Shown: piece after piece, positions 19,601 through 27,224 of the stretch | How positions within the stretch are numbered: the stretch's first letter is position 1 | Layout: each line of letters begins with the position of its first letter | NCBI GenBank assembly: GCA_027587225.1 | Contig: JAPDDQ010000010.1 | Coordinates: 62,001-126,000, forward strand | Direction of reading: 5' to 3' | DNA from: Solirubrobacter taibaiensis | GTDB lineage: Bacteria; Actinomycetota; Thermoleophilia; Solirubrobacterales; Solirubrobacteraceae | Length of the DNA: 64,000 nucleotides | Notes under the pieces: model-generated | Told to the model about the DNA's origin: nothing | Database searches by the model: none | The model's input: only the letters and a program-made list of their open reading frames with translations | Program-made: the position numbers and the translations under genes

Positions 19601-22301
19601 CGACGACGACAACTACACGAAGTTCGATCGCCTGGCCGACAACACGCCGACCAACCCGGTGACCGAGCACTTCGAGTTCATCAACGAGGTCAACGGGACG
19701 CCGCGCAACCAGGCGGCGGACTCCGGGCCGCAGCTCGGCGCTTCGTACTCGGCCGACTTCTTCATGAAGATCGAGTCCGACGGCACGCAGATCCGCGGCT
19801 ACCACTCGCTCAACGGCACGGATTGGACGCTCGTCGGCCAGCCGGCGAACTTGCCCACGGGCACCGTCCGCCTGGGCGTGTTCTCGCTCGGCAACGCGGC
19901 CGCGACCGCGGTCACGTCGGAGTTCGACTGGTTCACGCTGACGACGCCCGGTGGCGGCGGAGGCGGGGCCGGTGACGAGTTCGACGGCACCACGCTCGAC
20001 AAGGCCCGCTGGAACGGCATCGTGCGCGAGGACACCGCGCTGTACTCCGTCGGCAGCGGCGGGCTGAACATGACGCTGGTCCAGGCCGACGTCGGCTCGA
20101 CCAACAACCGCAACTACATCCTCCAGACGGCGGATCACACGTCGCCGGACTACGTGCTCGAGACCAAGCTCTCGGCATGGACGTTCCAAGGCCAGTTCCG
20201 CCAGGCGGGCATCCTGATCTACAAGGACGACCGCAACTTCATCAAGTTCAACGCGATCTCCGACAACACGCAGACCCGGATCAACCGGATGGAGATCCGC
20301 TCGCAGACCGACGGCGTGACCGCCAACGGCCCGAACCTCGACGTGCCCGCGGGCGTGACGGGGATCTGGCTGCGGCTCACGAAGTCGGGCACCAACTACC
20401 AGGCCGAGGCGTCGTTCAACGGCACCACCTGGCAGACCATCGGTACGCCGGTCACCAACGTCGCCGCCGACATGCGGTTCGGCCTGTACACGGCCGGTGT
20501 GGACGGTGCGGGCGGCACGGCGACCTTCGACTACTTCAAGGTCAACGGGTCCACGGGCTGCGGCGGCGGCACCAACACGGCGCCGGTCATCACCTCCGCG
20601 ACGGGGACGCCCACGTCGGGCTTCGCTCCGCTCGCGACGTCGTTCAGCGCCGCCGCGACGGACGCCAACGGGGATGCGCTCACGTACGCGTGGGACTTCG
20701 ACGGCAACGGCTCCACCGACGCCACCGGAGCGACCACGAACACCACGTTCGACACCGCCGGCAACCGCACGGTCAAGCTGACCGTGTCCGACGGCAAGGG
20801 CGGCACCGCCACCCGGGACATCCCGGTCCAGGTGCTGGCCGCCGACGACCCGGCGAAGAAGCTGCGGGCGCTCGTGTTCTCCAAGACCGCGGGCTTCCGG
20901 CATGACGCGATCCCGGCGGGCATCACCGCCATCCAGGGTCTGGGCGCGTCGAAGAACTGGCAGGTGGATGCGACCGAGGACGCCGGGTTGTTCACCGCGA
21001 ACGTGCTCTCGCACTACGACGTCGTGATCTTCGTCTCGACCACCGGTGACGTCCTCAATGCCGCGCAGCAGACGGCGTTCGAGAACTACATCAAGAGCGG
21101 CAAGGGCTACGTGGGCATCCACGCGGCCTCCGACGGCGAGTACGACTGGCGCTGGTACGGCAACCTGGTGGGCGCGTACTTCCGCAACCACCCGGCGGGA
21201 GCGCCGACCGCAACCGTGGTCGTGGAGGACACGACGGACCCGTCCACGGCCGGTCTGCCGGCGCGCTGGAGCCGCGCTGACGAGTGGTACAACTACAAGG
21301 CGCCGAGCAACGCGAACGGCGACGACTACAGCGCGCGCTCGACGCCCGGCGTGCACGTCCTGCTCAAGATGGACGAGTCGACGTACGTGGAGGACGACGG
21401 GTCCGACGGCGTCGACGACGACCACCCGATCTCGTGGTGCCAGCGTTACGACGGCGGCCGCTCGTTCTACACCGGCCTCGGCCACACGCAGGCCTCCTAC
21501 CAGGAGGCGGGCATCCTCTCGCACATCGGCGCGGGCATCGAGATCGCGGCCGGCGTGTTGCCGAGTGCGGCGTGCGGTGTGGCGCCGGGGGCGAACGCCG
21601 ACCCGGTGATCTCCGCCGCGACGGCGACGCCCGGTTCCGGCGTGGCGCCGCTGGCGGTGGCGTTCGCGGCCACCGCGACCGACGCCGATGGTGACGCGCT
21701 CACCTACACGTGGGACCTCAACGGGGACGGCACGTTCGAGACCAACGGCCAGAACCCGTCCTTCACGTACACGACGGCGGGGGTGTTCACGCCGGTGGTG
21801 AAGGTCACGGACGCACGCGGCGCCTCGGCGACGCGCACGCTCGCCGCGATCAGCGTCTCACCGCCGCCGGGCACCGGCACCGACGTGCCGGTCCAGGTCA
21901 CGGGCAGCGTGCCCGGCACGCTCTCGCTCTCGCTCGGCCCCGTGCCCTCGCTGGGTGTCTTCCAGCCGGGCGTGACGGCCGATTACACGGCCACGCTGGC
22001 CGCCACGGTGACATCCAGCGCAACCTCCTCGGCGCTCACCGTGCGCGACCCCAGCGCCACCGCCACGGGCCGTCTGGTCAACGGCTCGCTGGCGCTGGCG
22101 CAGCCTCTGCAGTTGAAGGTGGGTGACGGTGCGTTCGGTGCGTTGAACGGCACCGGGCTCGCGCTGACCGCGTTCTCCACTCCGGTGGGCGCGCGGCCGG
22201 TCGCGATCGACCTCAAGCAGTCCGTGGCGGCGACCGAGCCGCTGCTCACCGGCAGCTACGCGAAGACCCTGGTCTTCACGCTGTCGGCCACGACTCCGTA
22301 A
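16620..22301 (+). CDS. Secreted multidomain protein: sorbosone dehydrogenase, PKD, CBM6, DUF1349-like, ThuA
   Basis: A 1,893-aa exported protein with a signal peptide (ending around ALADAQA). Approximate order: glucose/sorbosone-dehydrogenase propeller 30-475, PKD 476-560, CBM6-like carbohydrate-binding domain 674-812, PKD 819-907, two DUF1349/LamG-like beta-sandwiches 911-1110 and 1114-1311, PKD 1319-1407, ThuA-like domain 1412-1647 (LVFSKTAGFRHDAIPAG; GYVGIHAASD), PKD 1660-1750, and a C-terminal module 1761-1893 shared with the preceding glycosidase. Two adjacent ATGs (16620, 16623) could start it; GGGA precedes them. It lies 7 bases after the glycosidase and is probably co-transcribed. Propeller and ThuA domains suggest extracellular sugar oxidation or processing; the substrate is unknown. 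Confidence 0.85.
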   Translation: MMSLKTVAGIAAVLVCLCWTALADAQAPVAGDFQKVTLDDNTSNPMELDIAPDGRVFYIERDGRLMIWKPNTQQTVTAGTVPVTRSQENGLLGLQLAPDFATSNWVYLFYSQLPDSSNTQVVARFKVTGDTLNLASEQKILTFTHQRGQCCHSGGSMSFAPDGSLVIATGDNTNPFDSGGYNPIDERAGRSAWDAQRTSANTNDLNGKILRIKPVENPTGTPGLGNTYTVPPGNLFAAGTEKARPEIYAMGFRNPFRVTVDQETGWVLSADYGPDAGTANANRGPQGSVEYNVVPSAGNYGWPYCVRDNVQYNDYNFETSTSGAKFDCANLKNDSPNNTGLTDLPPAQPASAWMGFSDTDPRFRPNLGTGGAPMGGPRYHFDPNLDSERKFPAFYDDKWFIAEWNNGWIKTANLGPTGAMTAVDPFALGTGYRRPMDLDFGPDGALYVIEWGSGFGGDNADSGIYRVDYVAGNKAPIADATASVTNGLAPLAVQFNSTGSNDPDGGAITYAWDFDSDGTVDSTAPNPSHTYTTNGAYTAKLTVRDAGGLSGVENILITVGNRAPTVTIETPLNGKLASFTDKIPYKITVTDPEDGTVPCNEITAKISLGHDEHAHDLSTSNGCEGVLQTGLASGHGPEANTFTVISVAYTDKGGPLALTGRAEAILQPKQKQAEFFASTGRVPDGTTGGTAGVQTETTTDVEGGGSNIGFIEDGDYTSYKPFNLTDISEVRFRVASAGPGGTIELRYDSPTGPLLGKTAMITPTGNWQTFKNVSLPLTGVPSGTHELFVITRNPGQTASLLNLNWIDFIGKGAAQTAAPDVTSTATPLTGAAPLPVKFETTAVDPDGGTLAYAWDFGVPGTTTDTSTLPSPTYTYANQGNYTATLTVTDGQGGTTIKTFAIRVTAPAGCGTQYRDDFDGADLGAGWDVVRRDQGLVVSGGTLKIPTAQGDVYGGDNNAKNIVLRAAPSGPWTITTKVKHAGNRQYHQAGLIVYGDDDNYTKFDRLADNTPTNPVTEHFEFINEVNGTPRNQAADSGPQLGASYSADFFMKIESDGTQIRGYHSLNGTDWTLVGQPANLPTGTVRLGVFSLGNAAATAVTSEFDWFTLTTPGGGGGGAGDEFDGTTLDKARWNGIVREDTALYSVGSGGLNMTLVQADVGSTNNRNYILQTADHTSPDYVLETKLSAWTFQGQFRQAGILIYKDDRNFIKFNAISDNTQTRINRMEIRSQTDGVTANGPNLDVPAGVTGIWLRLTKSGTNYQAEASFNGTTWQTIGTPVTNVAADMRFGLYTAGVDGAGGTATFDYFKVNGSTGCGGGTNTAPVITSATGTPTSGFAPLATSFSAAATDANGDALTYAWDFDGNGSTDATGATTNTTFDTAGNRTVKLTVSDGKGGTATRDIPVQVLAADDPAKKLRALVFSKTAGFRHDAIPAGITAIQGLGASKNWQVDATEDAGLFTANVLSHYDVVIFVSTTGDVLNAAQQTAFENYIKSGKGYVGIHAASDGEYDWRWYGNLVGAYFRNHPAGAPTATVVVEDTTDPSTAGLPARWSRADEWYNYKAPSNANGDDYSARSTPGVHVLLKMDESTYVEDDGSDGVDDDHPISWCQRYDGGRSFYTGLGHTQASYQEAGILSHIGAGIEIAAGVLPSAACGVAPGANADPVISAATATPGSGVAPLAVAFAATATDADGDALTYTWDLNGDGTFETNGQNPSFTYTTAGVFTPVVKVTDARGASATRTLAAISVSPPPGTGTDVPVQVTGSVPGTLSLSLGPVPSLGVFQPGVTADYTATLAATVTSSATSSALTVRDPSATATGRLVNGSLALAQPLQLKVGDGAFGALNGTGLALTAFSTPVGARPVAIDLKQSVAATEPLLTGSYAKTLVFTLSATTP

Positions 22302-22311
22302 GGAGAGTGTG

Positions 22312-22343
22312 GGAGGCGCCGGCTTGCACGGGCCGGCGCCTCC
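22312..22343. terminator. Bidirectional terminator-like hairpin between convergent genes
   Basis: Perfect 12-base stem GGAGGCGCCGGC / GCCGGCGCCTCC with an 8-base loop, ten bases after the TAA of the large secreted protein and directly at the end of the convergent methyltransferase gene. There is no U-tract, which is common in high-GC actinomycetes. Confidence 0.75.
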
Positions 22344-22958
22344 TCACCGCTGCGGTTTGAGGATGTCCACGCGCATCGGGATCGGGAACTCGCCCGGCTT
22401 GAAGCGCCCGGCCAGCTGGTGCTCTACGGCGGCCCAGCGATCCTCACGCGTCGGATCGGCCGCGAGGACCCGGTCGCGCAGCTCCTCGAGCCGGCGCAGC
22501 GGCACCAGGACGTCGTACTCGATCGTCTTGAGCAGCTCGAAGCCGCTCGTCTTGATCGCCTCTTGCGCCTTCGCGCGGACCTCGGTCTCGTCGTCGACCG
22601 GTCGCAGCAGCTCGAAGAACTCGCCGGCGGGCAGAGGCTCGGCGATGTAGACCAGTTCGCGCACCACGCGCGCGAGCTCCGGGAACGCGCTGCGCGGGTC
22701 CGGCACGTGATGCAGGCTGCGCATCATCGTGGCCACGTCGACCGACTGGTCTCGGAGCGGCAGCTTCTCCGCGCCGCCCTTGAGGTAGCGGCCCTCCGGA
22801 TCCTTGCGGTGGGCCGGCTGGACGTCGATGTCGACGCCGATCGCGTCCGCTCCCGCTTGGCGGAGTTCACGGACGAGCGCGCCGTCCCCGCAGCCGATGT
22901 CCACCACGGTACGGCCGTCCAGATCAATGGCGTGTGCGAGCACCTCGAAGTCATTCAT
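22344..22958 (-). CDS. Class I SAM-dependent methyltransferase
   Basis: A 204-aa Rossmann-like methyltransferase with motif I VVDIGCGDGAL near the N-terminus, an acidic GVDID at the end of strand 2 and a post-motif LPLRDQSVDVATMM region (methyltransferase 11 type). ATG 22958 was chosen to fit the domain; the longer frame would run into the divergent YjbR gene. The substrate cannot be read from sequence. It is convergent with the ThuA protein gene and divergent from the YjbR gene with a 28-base gap. Confidence 0.82.
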   Translation of the reverse strand: MNDFEVLAHAIDLDGRTVVDIGCGDGALVRELRQAGADAIGVDIDVQPAHRKDPEGRYLKGGAEKLPLRDQSVDVATMMRSLHHVPDPRSAFPELARVVRELVYIAEPLPAGEFFELLRPVDDETEVRAKAQEAIKTSGFELLKTIEYDVLVPLRRLEELRDRVLAADPTREDRWAAVEHQLAGRFKPGEFPIPMRVDILKPQR

Positions 22959-22986
22959 GAGTGCTTCCAGCGTACGATCGAGGCTG

Positions 22987-23331
22987 ATGCCGACCTGGGA
23001 CGACGTCCGCGCGATCGCCGCCCGCCTCCCGGGCTGTGAGGAATCCACCTCCTACGGCACACCCTCCCTGAAGGTCCGCAACAAGTTCATGTGCCGCCTG
23101 CGCACCGACCCGGACGCGCTCGTCGTGCGCTGCCCGGACGTCGCCGACGCGGACGCGCTCAAGCTCGGTCAGCCCGACGTGTTCTTCTCCACGCCCCACT
23201 ACGACGGCTGGCCCGGCGTGCTGGTGCGGCTCGAAGCCGTCTCGTTGGACCAGCTCGGCGAGCTGATCGAGGACGCGTGGCGCATCCAGGCCGCCAAGCG
23301 CGTGATCGCGGCCTACGACAAGGGTGAGTAG
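22987..23331 (+). CDS. MmcQ/YjbR family protein
   Basis: A 114-aa small alpha/beta protein of the MmcQ/YjbR (DUF419) family, a CyaY-like fold with possible DNA-binding function. The family pattern is clear: WDDVRAIAARLPGCEESTSYG at the start and HYDGWPGVLVRL in the second half. ATG 22987 matches the usual family start; the frame upstream is a shadow of the methyltransferase. It overlaps the following AlkZ-like gene by 8 bases, so the two are probably co-translated. Confidence 0.85.
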   Translation: MPTWDDVRAIAARLPGCEESTSYGTPSLKVRNKFMCRLRTDPDALVVRCPDVADADALKLGQPDVFFSTPHYDGWPGVLVRLEAVSLDQLGELIEDAWRIQAAKRVIAAYDKGE

Positions 23332-24169
23332 CAACCGCGCGGCGGCGAGCGGCGGCGCCACGCCGGGTGCGCCCTCGCCGGCGATCGTCGCCCGCGCGCG
23401 GGCTCGCGGCCAGTGGCTGCACGCGCCCGGCGGCGGCGACGTCGTGCGCCATCTCCTCGCCGTGCAGGCCCAGGACGCGGCGAGCGTCCCGTACGCGCTG
23501 CAAGCCCGCGGCGGCGCATTCCGAGAGGGCCTCCTGATCACGTGGCTCATGCGCTCCACGCTGCACCTCGTCGACGCCGAGGACCTCGCATGGCTGCATC
23601 CGCTCTTCGCGCCCCGCATGGCCACCGCGAACGCGCGGCGGCTCGCCCAGCTCGGCGTGACCAAGGACCACACGGACGCCATCGTCGCCGCGCTCCCCGC
23701 CACCCGCGCCGAGCTCGCCGCGCGGTTCGACCTGCCCGGCCAAGCGCTCCCGCACGCACTGCACCGCGCGGCGATCGCCGGCCGCCTGGCCATGACGCCG
23801 GAGCGCCTGATCATCCCCATCGAGGTGAAGTGGCGGGCTCCCGATCTCGACGAGCTCGCGCGGCGCTACTACGCGTGCCACGCGGGCGCCGACCAGCGGG
23901 ACCTCGCGTACTGGTCCGGCCTCCCGCTGCGCGACTGCCGCCCGCCGGCATCGACCGAGCTCGAGGACGGTCCCGTGCCGGACGTGCTCATCCCGCCCTT
24001 CGACGAGCTTCTGCTCGGCTGGCGGGACCGCACGCCCACGGTCCCGGCCGAGCACGCCAAGCGCGTGCATCCGGGCGGCGGCATCCTCCGAGCGGTCGCG
24101 CTCGAGGACGGGGTCGCCGTCGGCACGTGGTCGCGCGCCGGCGGCCGGATCAGCGTCGAAGGTTTTTGA
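23324..24169 (+). CDS. AlkZ-like winged-helix DNA-binding protein (HTH_42 family)
   Basis: A 281-aa protein of the HTH_42/DUF1006 family, which includes the interstrand-crosslink DNA glycosylases AlkZ and YcaQ. The Q-x-Q catalytic motif of that family is visible in LAVQAQDA (near residue 48), followed by ITWLMRSTLHLV and a winged-helix region. At 281 residues it is shorter than characterised AlkZ proteins (about 350-400), so part of the third winged-helix region may be reduced. GTG 23324 lies inside the end of the YjbR gene. The 3' end overlaps the convergent acyltransferase gene by 20 bases. A repair role is inference. Confidence 0.78.
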   Translation: MSSNRAAASGGATPGAPSPAIVARARARGQWLHAPGGGDVVRHLLAVQAQDAASVPYALQARGGAFREGLLITWLMRSTLHLVDAEDLAWLHPLFAPRMATANARRLAQLGVTKDHTDAIVAALPATRAELAARFDLPGQALPHALHRAAIAGRLAMTPERLIIPIEVKWRAPDLDELARRYYACHAGADQRDLAYWSGLPLRDCRPPASTELEDGPVPDVLIPPFDELLLGWRDRTPTVPAEHAKRVHPGGGILRAVALEDGVAVGTWSRAGGRISVEGF

Positions 24170-24977
24170 TCGGGTTCTTCTTCTTGCGCTTGAGCTTCTT
24201 CGGCACCGGGGGTACCGGGATGCGGCGCTTCTTCTTCTGCTGCGACTGCTGGTAGGCGACGCCGCCGCCCGCGGCGCCCAGCGCGGCGAGGATCGCGGCG
24301 ATCAGGCCCGGGTTCGCGCGCAGGCGCGTGAACTCGCGCTCGACCTCGGGCCAGACCTGGTTCTCGATCAGGTCCTGCGCCGCCTCCGGGGTGGCTTCCA
24401 GCTCCGCCGGGGAGATCGCGGGGGCGAAGGAGACCTGCACCTTCATCGGCTTCGGGAACCAGCCCCAGGCGAACAGCTTGTCCGTGCCGGTGATCGCGCA
24501 CGGGACGATCGGCGCGCCCGCCTCGATCGCGAGCCGGCCGACGCCGCGGCGCGGTTCCTTCAGCGTCGCGGGATCGCGATGGCGCGTCCCCTCGGGGAAC
24601 ATCGCCAGAACGCGCCCCTTCTCCAGGTGCAGCCGCGCGGTCTCCAGCGCGGCGGGGTCGGCCGTCCCGCGCCGGACCGGGAACGCGCCGAGCCCACTGA
24701 GCAGCCGTGCCGTCTTCTTGCCCTCGAAGAGCTCGGTCTTCGCCATGAAGTGCAGATGCCGCGTGGTGGCGAGCCCGATGAAGAACGAGTCGTAGAAGCT
24801 CTTGTGGTTGGGCGCGATGATCACCGGCCCCTCGGGCGGGACGTACTCGCGGCCGGTGACCTTGAAGCGGTACCACACGGCGGCGATCGGGGTGAGCACG
24901 AAACGCGCGGTCTCGTACACCCACGAGGTACCGCGCTTGCGGGAGAGGGCGTGCGCCTCTTCGTTCGTCAAGGCCAT
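24150..24977 (-). CDS. 1-acylglycerol-3-phosphate acyltransferase (PlsC-like)
   Basis: A 275-aa acyltransferase for phospholipid synthesis. Motif I is NHKSFYD (HX4D) near residue 57, motif III is FPEGTR near 126, and a PIVPCAITG region follows. An unusual C-terminal extension has a hydrophobic segment (about residues 224-243, LIAAILAALGAAGGGVAY) and then about 30 residues dominated by Lys, Arg and Pro, possibly a membrane anchor with a polybasic tail for anionic lipid. ATG 24977 is clear. It is convergent with the AlkZ-like gene. Confidence 0.88.
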   Translation of the reverse strand: MALTNEEAHALSRKRGTSWVYETARFVLTPIAAVWYRFKVTGREYVPPEGPVIIAPNHKSFYDSFFIGLATTRHLHFMAKTELFEGKKTARLLSGLGAFPVRRGTADPAALETARLHLEKGRVLAMFPEGTRHRDPATLKEPRRGVGRLAIEAGAPIVPCAITGTDKLFAWGWFPKPMKVQVSFAPAISPAELEATPEAAQDLIENQVWPEVEREFTRLRANPGLIAAILAALGAAGGGVAYQQSQQKKKRRIPVPPVPKKLKRKKKNPIKNLRR

Positions 24978-24997
24978 TTGGGCGTAGATTCTTGCTC

Positions 24998-26062
24998 ATG
25001 GAGGCGCGCGCGTTTTATCTCGACGTCACCGAAGGGCTCACGAAGCCCGTCCGCGCGGAGGATCTGGTGTACGCGGCACCCGGTCTGCCCACCCCTGAGG
25101 AGGTCGCGGACGAGGCCGACAAGCCGCTCTCGGCCAAGGCCGGGCTGGAGATCGCGCAGGGCGCGTTCCTCGCCGACGTGCTCGCGGAGCCCGACACCGG
25201 CCGGCACCTGATCGAGACGATGCTGGCGCCGACGCCGGTCGCCATCAACCAGATCGACCGCTTCCGCGAGACGGGCGCGCTCGACCTCGGCCAGGCCCAC
25301 GTGCAGCGCAGCGGCAACGTCGGCACGGTGGAGCTCCGCAACCCGCGCCACCTCAACGCCGAGGACGACACCACGCTCGGAGCGCTCGAGACCGCGATCG
25401 ACCTCCTGCTGCTCGACGACCAGGTCGAGATCTGCGTGCTGCGCGGCGGCGTCGTCGAGCATCCGCGCTACGCCGGTCGCCGCGTCTTCGGTGCCGGCCT
25501 GAACCTCACGCACCTCTACCGCGGCCAGATCTCCTACCTGTTCTTCCCGATCCGCGACCTCGGCCTCGTCCACAAGGTCTTCCGCGCCGACAAGCTGTGG
25601 ATCGCCGCGGCCGAGACGTTCGCCATCGGCGGCGGCTGCCAGCTGCTGCTGTGCGTCGACCACATCCTGTGCGAGCGCGGCACCCGGCTCACGCTCCCGG
25701 CGCGCAACGAGGGCATCATCCCCGGCGCCGCGAACCTGCGGCTCCCGCGCTTCGTCGGCGACCGCCGCGCACGCCAGGCGATCCTCTCCGGGTCCGAGCT
25801 GCAGCCCGAGGAGCTTGCGGACGAGATCGTCGAGTCGGGGGAGATGGACGCGGCCATCGCCACCCGCGCCGCGGCGCTCTCCAGCTCCGGAGCGGTCAGC
25901 GGCGTCGCGAACCGCAAGGCGTTCCGCGTCGGCCAGGAGCCGCTCGACACCTTCCGCGAGTACATGTCCGTGTACTGCCGCGAGCAGGCGATCTGCTACT
26001 TCAGTCCCGCTCTCATCCGCAACCTCGAGGAGAACTGGCGTGCCCACGAGAGAAGCGATTGA
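24998..26062 (+). CDS. DpgC-like enoyl-CoA hydratase/isomerase superfamily protein
   Basis: A 354-aa crotonase-fold protein resembling DpgC, the cofactor-independent dioxygenase that cleaves 3,5-dihydroxyphenylacetyl-CoA in glycopeptide antibiotic biosynthesis. Segments typical of DpgC are visible: LNAEDD, HPRYAGRRVFGAGLNL, DTFAIGGG-like ETFAIGGGCQLLL, and EGIIPGAANLRLPR. The N-terminal helical region is shorter than in DpgC proteins of about 430 residues. ATG 24998 is used; no SD is seen. A CoA ligase gene follows with a 23-base overlap, but no polyketide synthase (DpgA), DpgB or DpgD is nearby, so another aryl-CoA substrate is likely. Confidence 0.75.
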   Translation: MEARAFYLDVTEGLTKPVRAEDLVYAAPGLPTPEEVADEADKPLSAKAGLEIAQGAFLADVLAEPDTGRHLIETMLAPTPVAINQIDRFRETGALDLGQAHVQRSGNVGTVELRNPRHLNAEDDTTLGALETAIDLLLLDDQVEICVLRGGVVEHPRYAGRRVFGAGLNLTHLYRGQISYLFFPIRDLGLVHKVFRADKLWIAAAETFAIGGGCQLLLCVDHILCERGTRLTLPARNEGIIPGAANLRLPRFVGDRRARQAILSGSELQPEELADEIVESGEMDAAIATRAAALSSSGAVSGVANRKAFRVGQEPLDTFREYMSVYCREQAICYFSPALIRNLEENWRAHERSD

Positions 26063-27224
26063 GCGGGTCGTCGAGCGGGTGCGCCGGACCCCGCTCGGCG
26101 CGCGCATCCCGGCCGACTGGGAGCGGCTCGAAGACCTCCCCTTCACCGCCAAGGAGGACCTGCGCGAGCACTACCCGCTCGGCCTGATCACCGTCCCGCA
26201 CGACGAGCTGCGCCGCGTCCACGCGTCGTCCGGCAGCCGTGGCAAGCCGACCATCGTCGCCTACAACCAGCACGACCTCAACATGTGGTCGGAGGTCATG
26301 GCGTACTGCATGACGATGGCGGGCGTGAAGCCCGGCATGGTCGTCCACAACGCCTACGGGTACGGGCTCTTCACCGGCGGCCTCGGCTTTCATCAGGGCG
26401 CGGAGCGCATCGGCGCGCTGACGGTCCCAGCCGGCGGCGGCGTCACCGCGCGCCAGGCGCTGCTCCTGCGCGACCTCCAAGGCCAGGTGCTGTGCTCCAC
26501 GCCGTCCTACGCGCTGCACATCGCGCAGAGCATCCGGGAGGCCGGTCTCGGTCCCGACGACCTGGACCTGCAGATCGGCCTGTTCGGCGCCGAGCCGTGG
26601 ACCGACGCCATGCGCACCCAGCTCGAAGCCGAGCTCGGGCTCACCGCGCTCAACCTCTACGGCCTGTCCGAGATCGTCGGGCCGGGCGTCGCCGCCGAGT
26701 GCCCCGAGGCCCGCGACGGCCTGCACGTGATGGAGGACCACTTCATCGTCGAGGTCGTCGACCCCAAGACGAGCGAGCCGGTCCCCGACGGCACCGACGG
26801 CGAGCTCGTCTTCACCACGCTGACCAAGGAGGCGATGCCGCTCCTGCGCTACCGCACGGGGGACATCGCTTCGCTCAACCGCGAGCCGTGCGTCTGCGGC
26901 CGCCCGTTCGCCCGCATGAGCCCCGTCCGCGGCCGCTACGACGACATGCTGATCATCCGCGGCGTGAACCTCTACCCGTCGCAGATCGAGGAGGCGCTGT
27001 TGCACGTGAACGGCGTCTCGCCGCATTACCAGCTCGTCGTCGACCGCCCGGGTCAGCTCGACGAGCTGACCCTGCACTGCGAGGGCAAGGGCACCAATCT
27101 CGCCGCCCGCGTCAAGCACGCCATCCGCGAGCAGGTCGGCGTGACCGTCCGCGTCCAGCTGCGCCCGATGGGGGAGATCCCCCGCAGCGAGGGCAAAGCC
27201 GTGCGCGTGATCGACCGCCGTTAG
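26040..27224 (+). CDS. Phenylacetate-CoA ligase-like AMP-forming enzyme
   Basis: A 394-aa ligase of the PaaK group that would activate an aryl acid to its CoA thioester. GTG 26040 has GAGGAG upstream. Motifs include the P-loop-like SSGSRGKPT (S-x-G pattern), YGLSE (A5), YRTGD and GRYDDMLIIRGVNLYP in the C-terminal domain. It is a little shorter than PaaK (about 430). Translational overlap with the DpgC-like gene suggests that the ligase makes the substrate of that enzyme; this is inference. Confidence 0.85.
   Translation: MPTREAIERVVERVRRTPLGARIPADWERLEDLPFTAKEDLREHYPLGLITVPHDELRRVHASSGSRGKPTIVAYNQHDLNMWSEVMAYCMTMAGVKPGMVVHNAYGYGLFTGGLGFHQGAERIGALTVPAGGGVTARQALLLRDLQGQVLCSTPSYALHIAQSIREAGLGPDDLDLQIGLFGAEPWTDAMRTQLEAELGLTALNLYGLSEIVGPGVAAECPEARDGLHVMEDHFIVEVVDPKTSEPVPDGTDGELVFTTLTKEAMPLLRYRTGDIASLNREPCVCGRPFARMSPVRGRYDDMLIIRGVNLYPSQIEEALLHVNGVSPHYQLVVDRPGQLDELTLHCEGKGTNLAARVKHAIREQVGVTVRVQLRPMGEIPRSEGKAVRVIDRR

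Noticed and set aside
18939..21524. Antisense frame of 861 codons opposite the ThuA protein gene
   Set aside because: Same low-complexity shadow pattern; the sense strand has recognisable PKD, DUF1349-like and ThuA domains.
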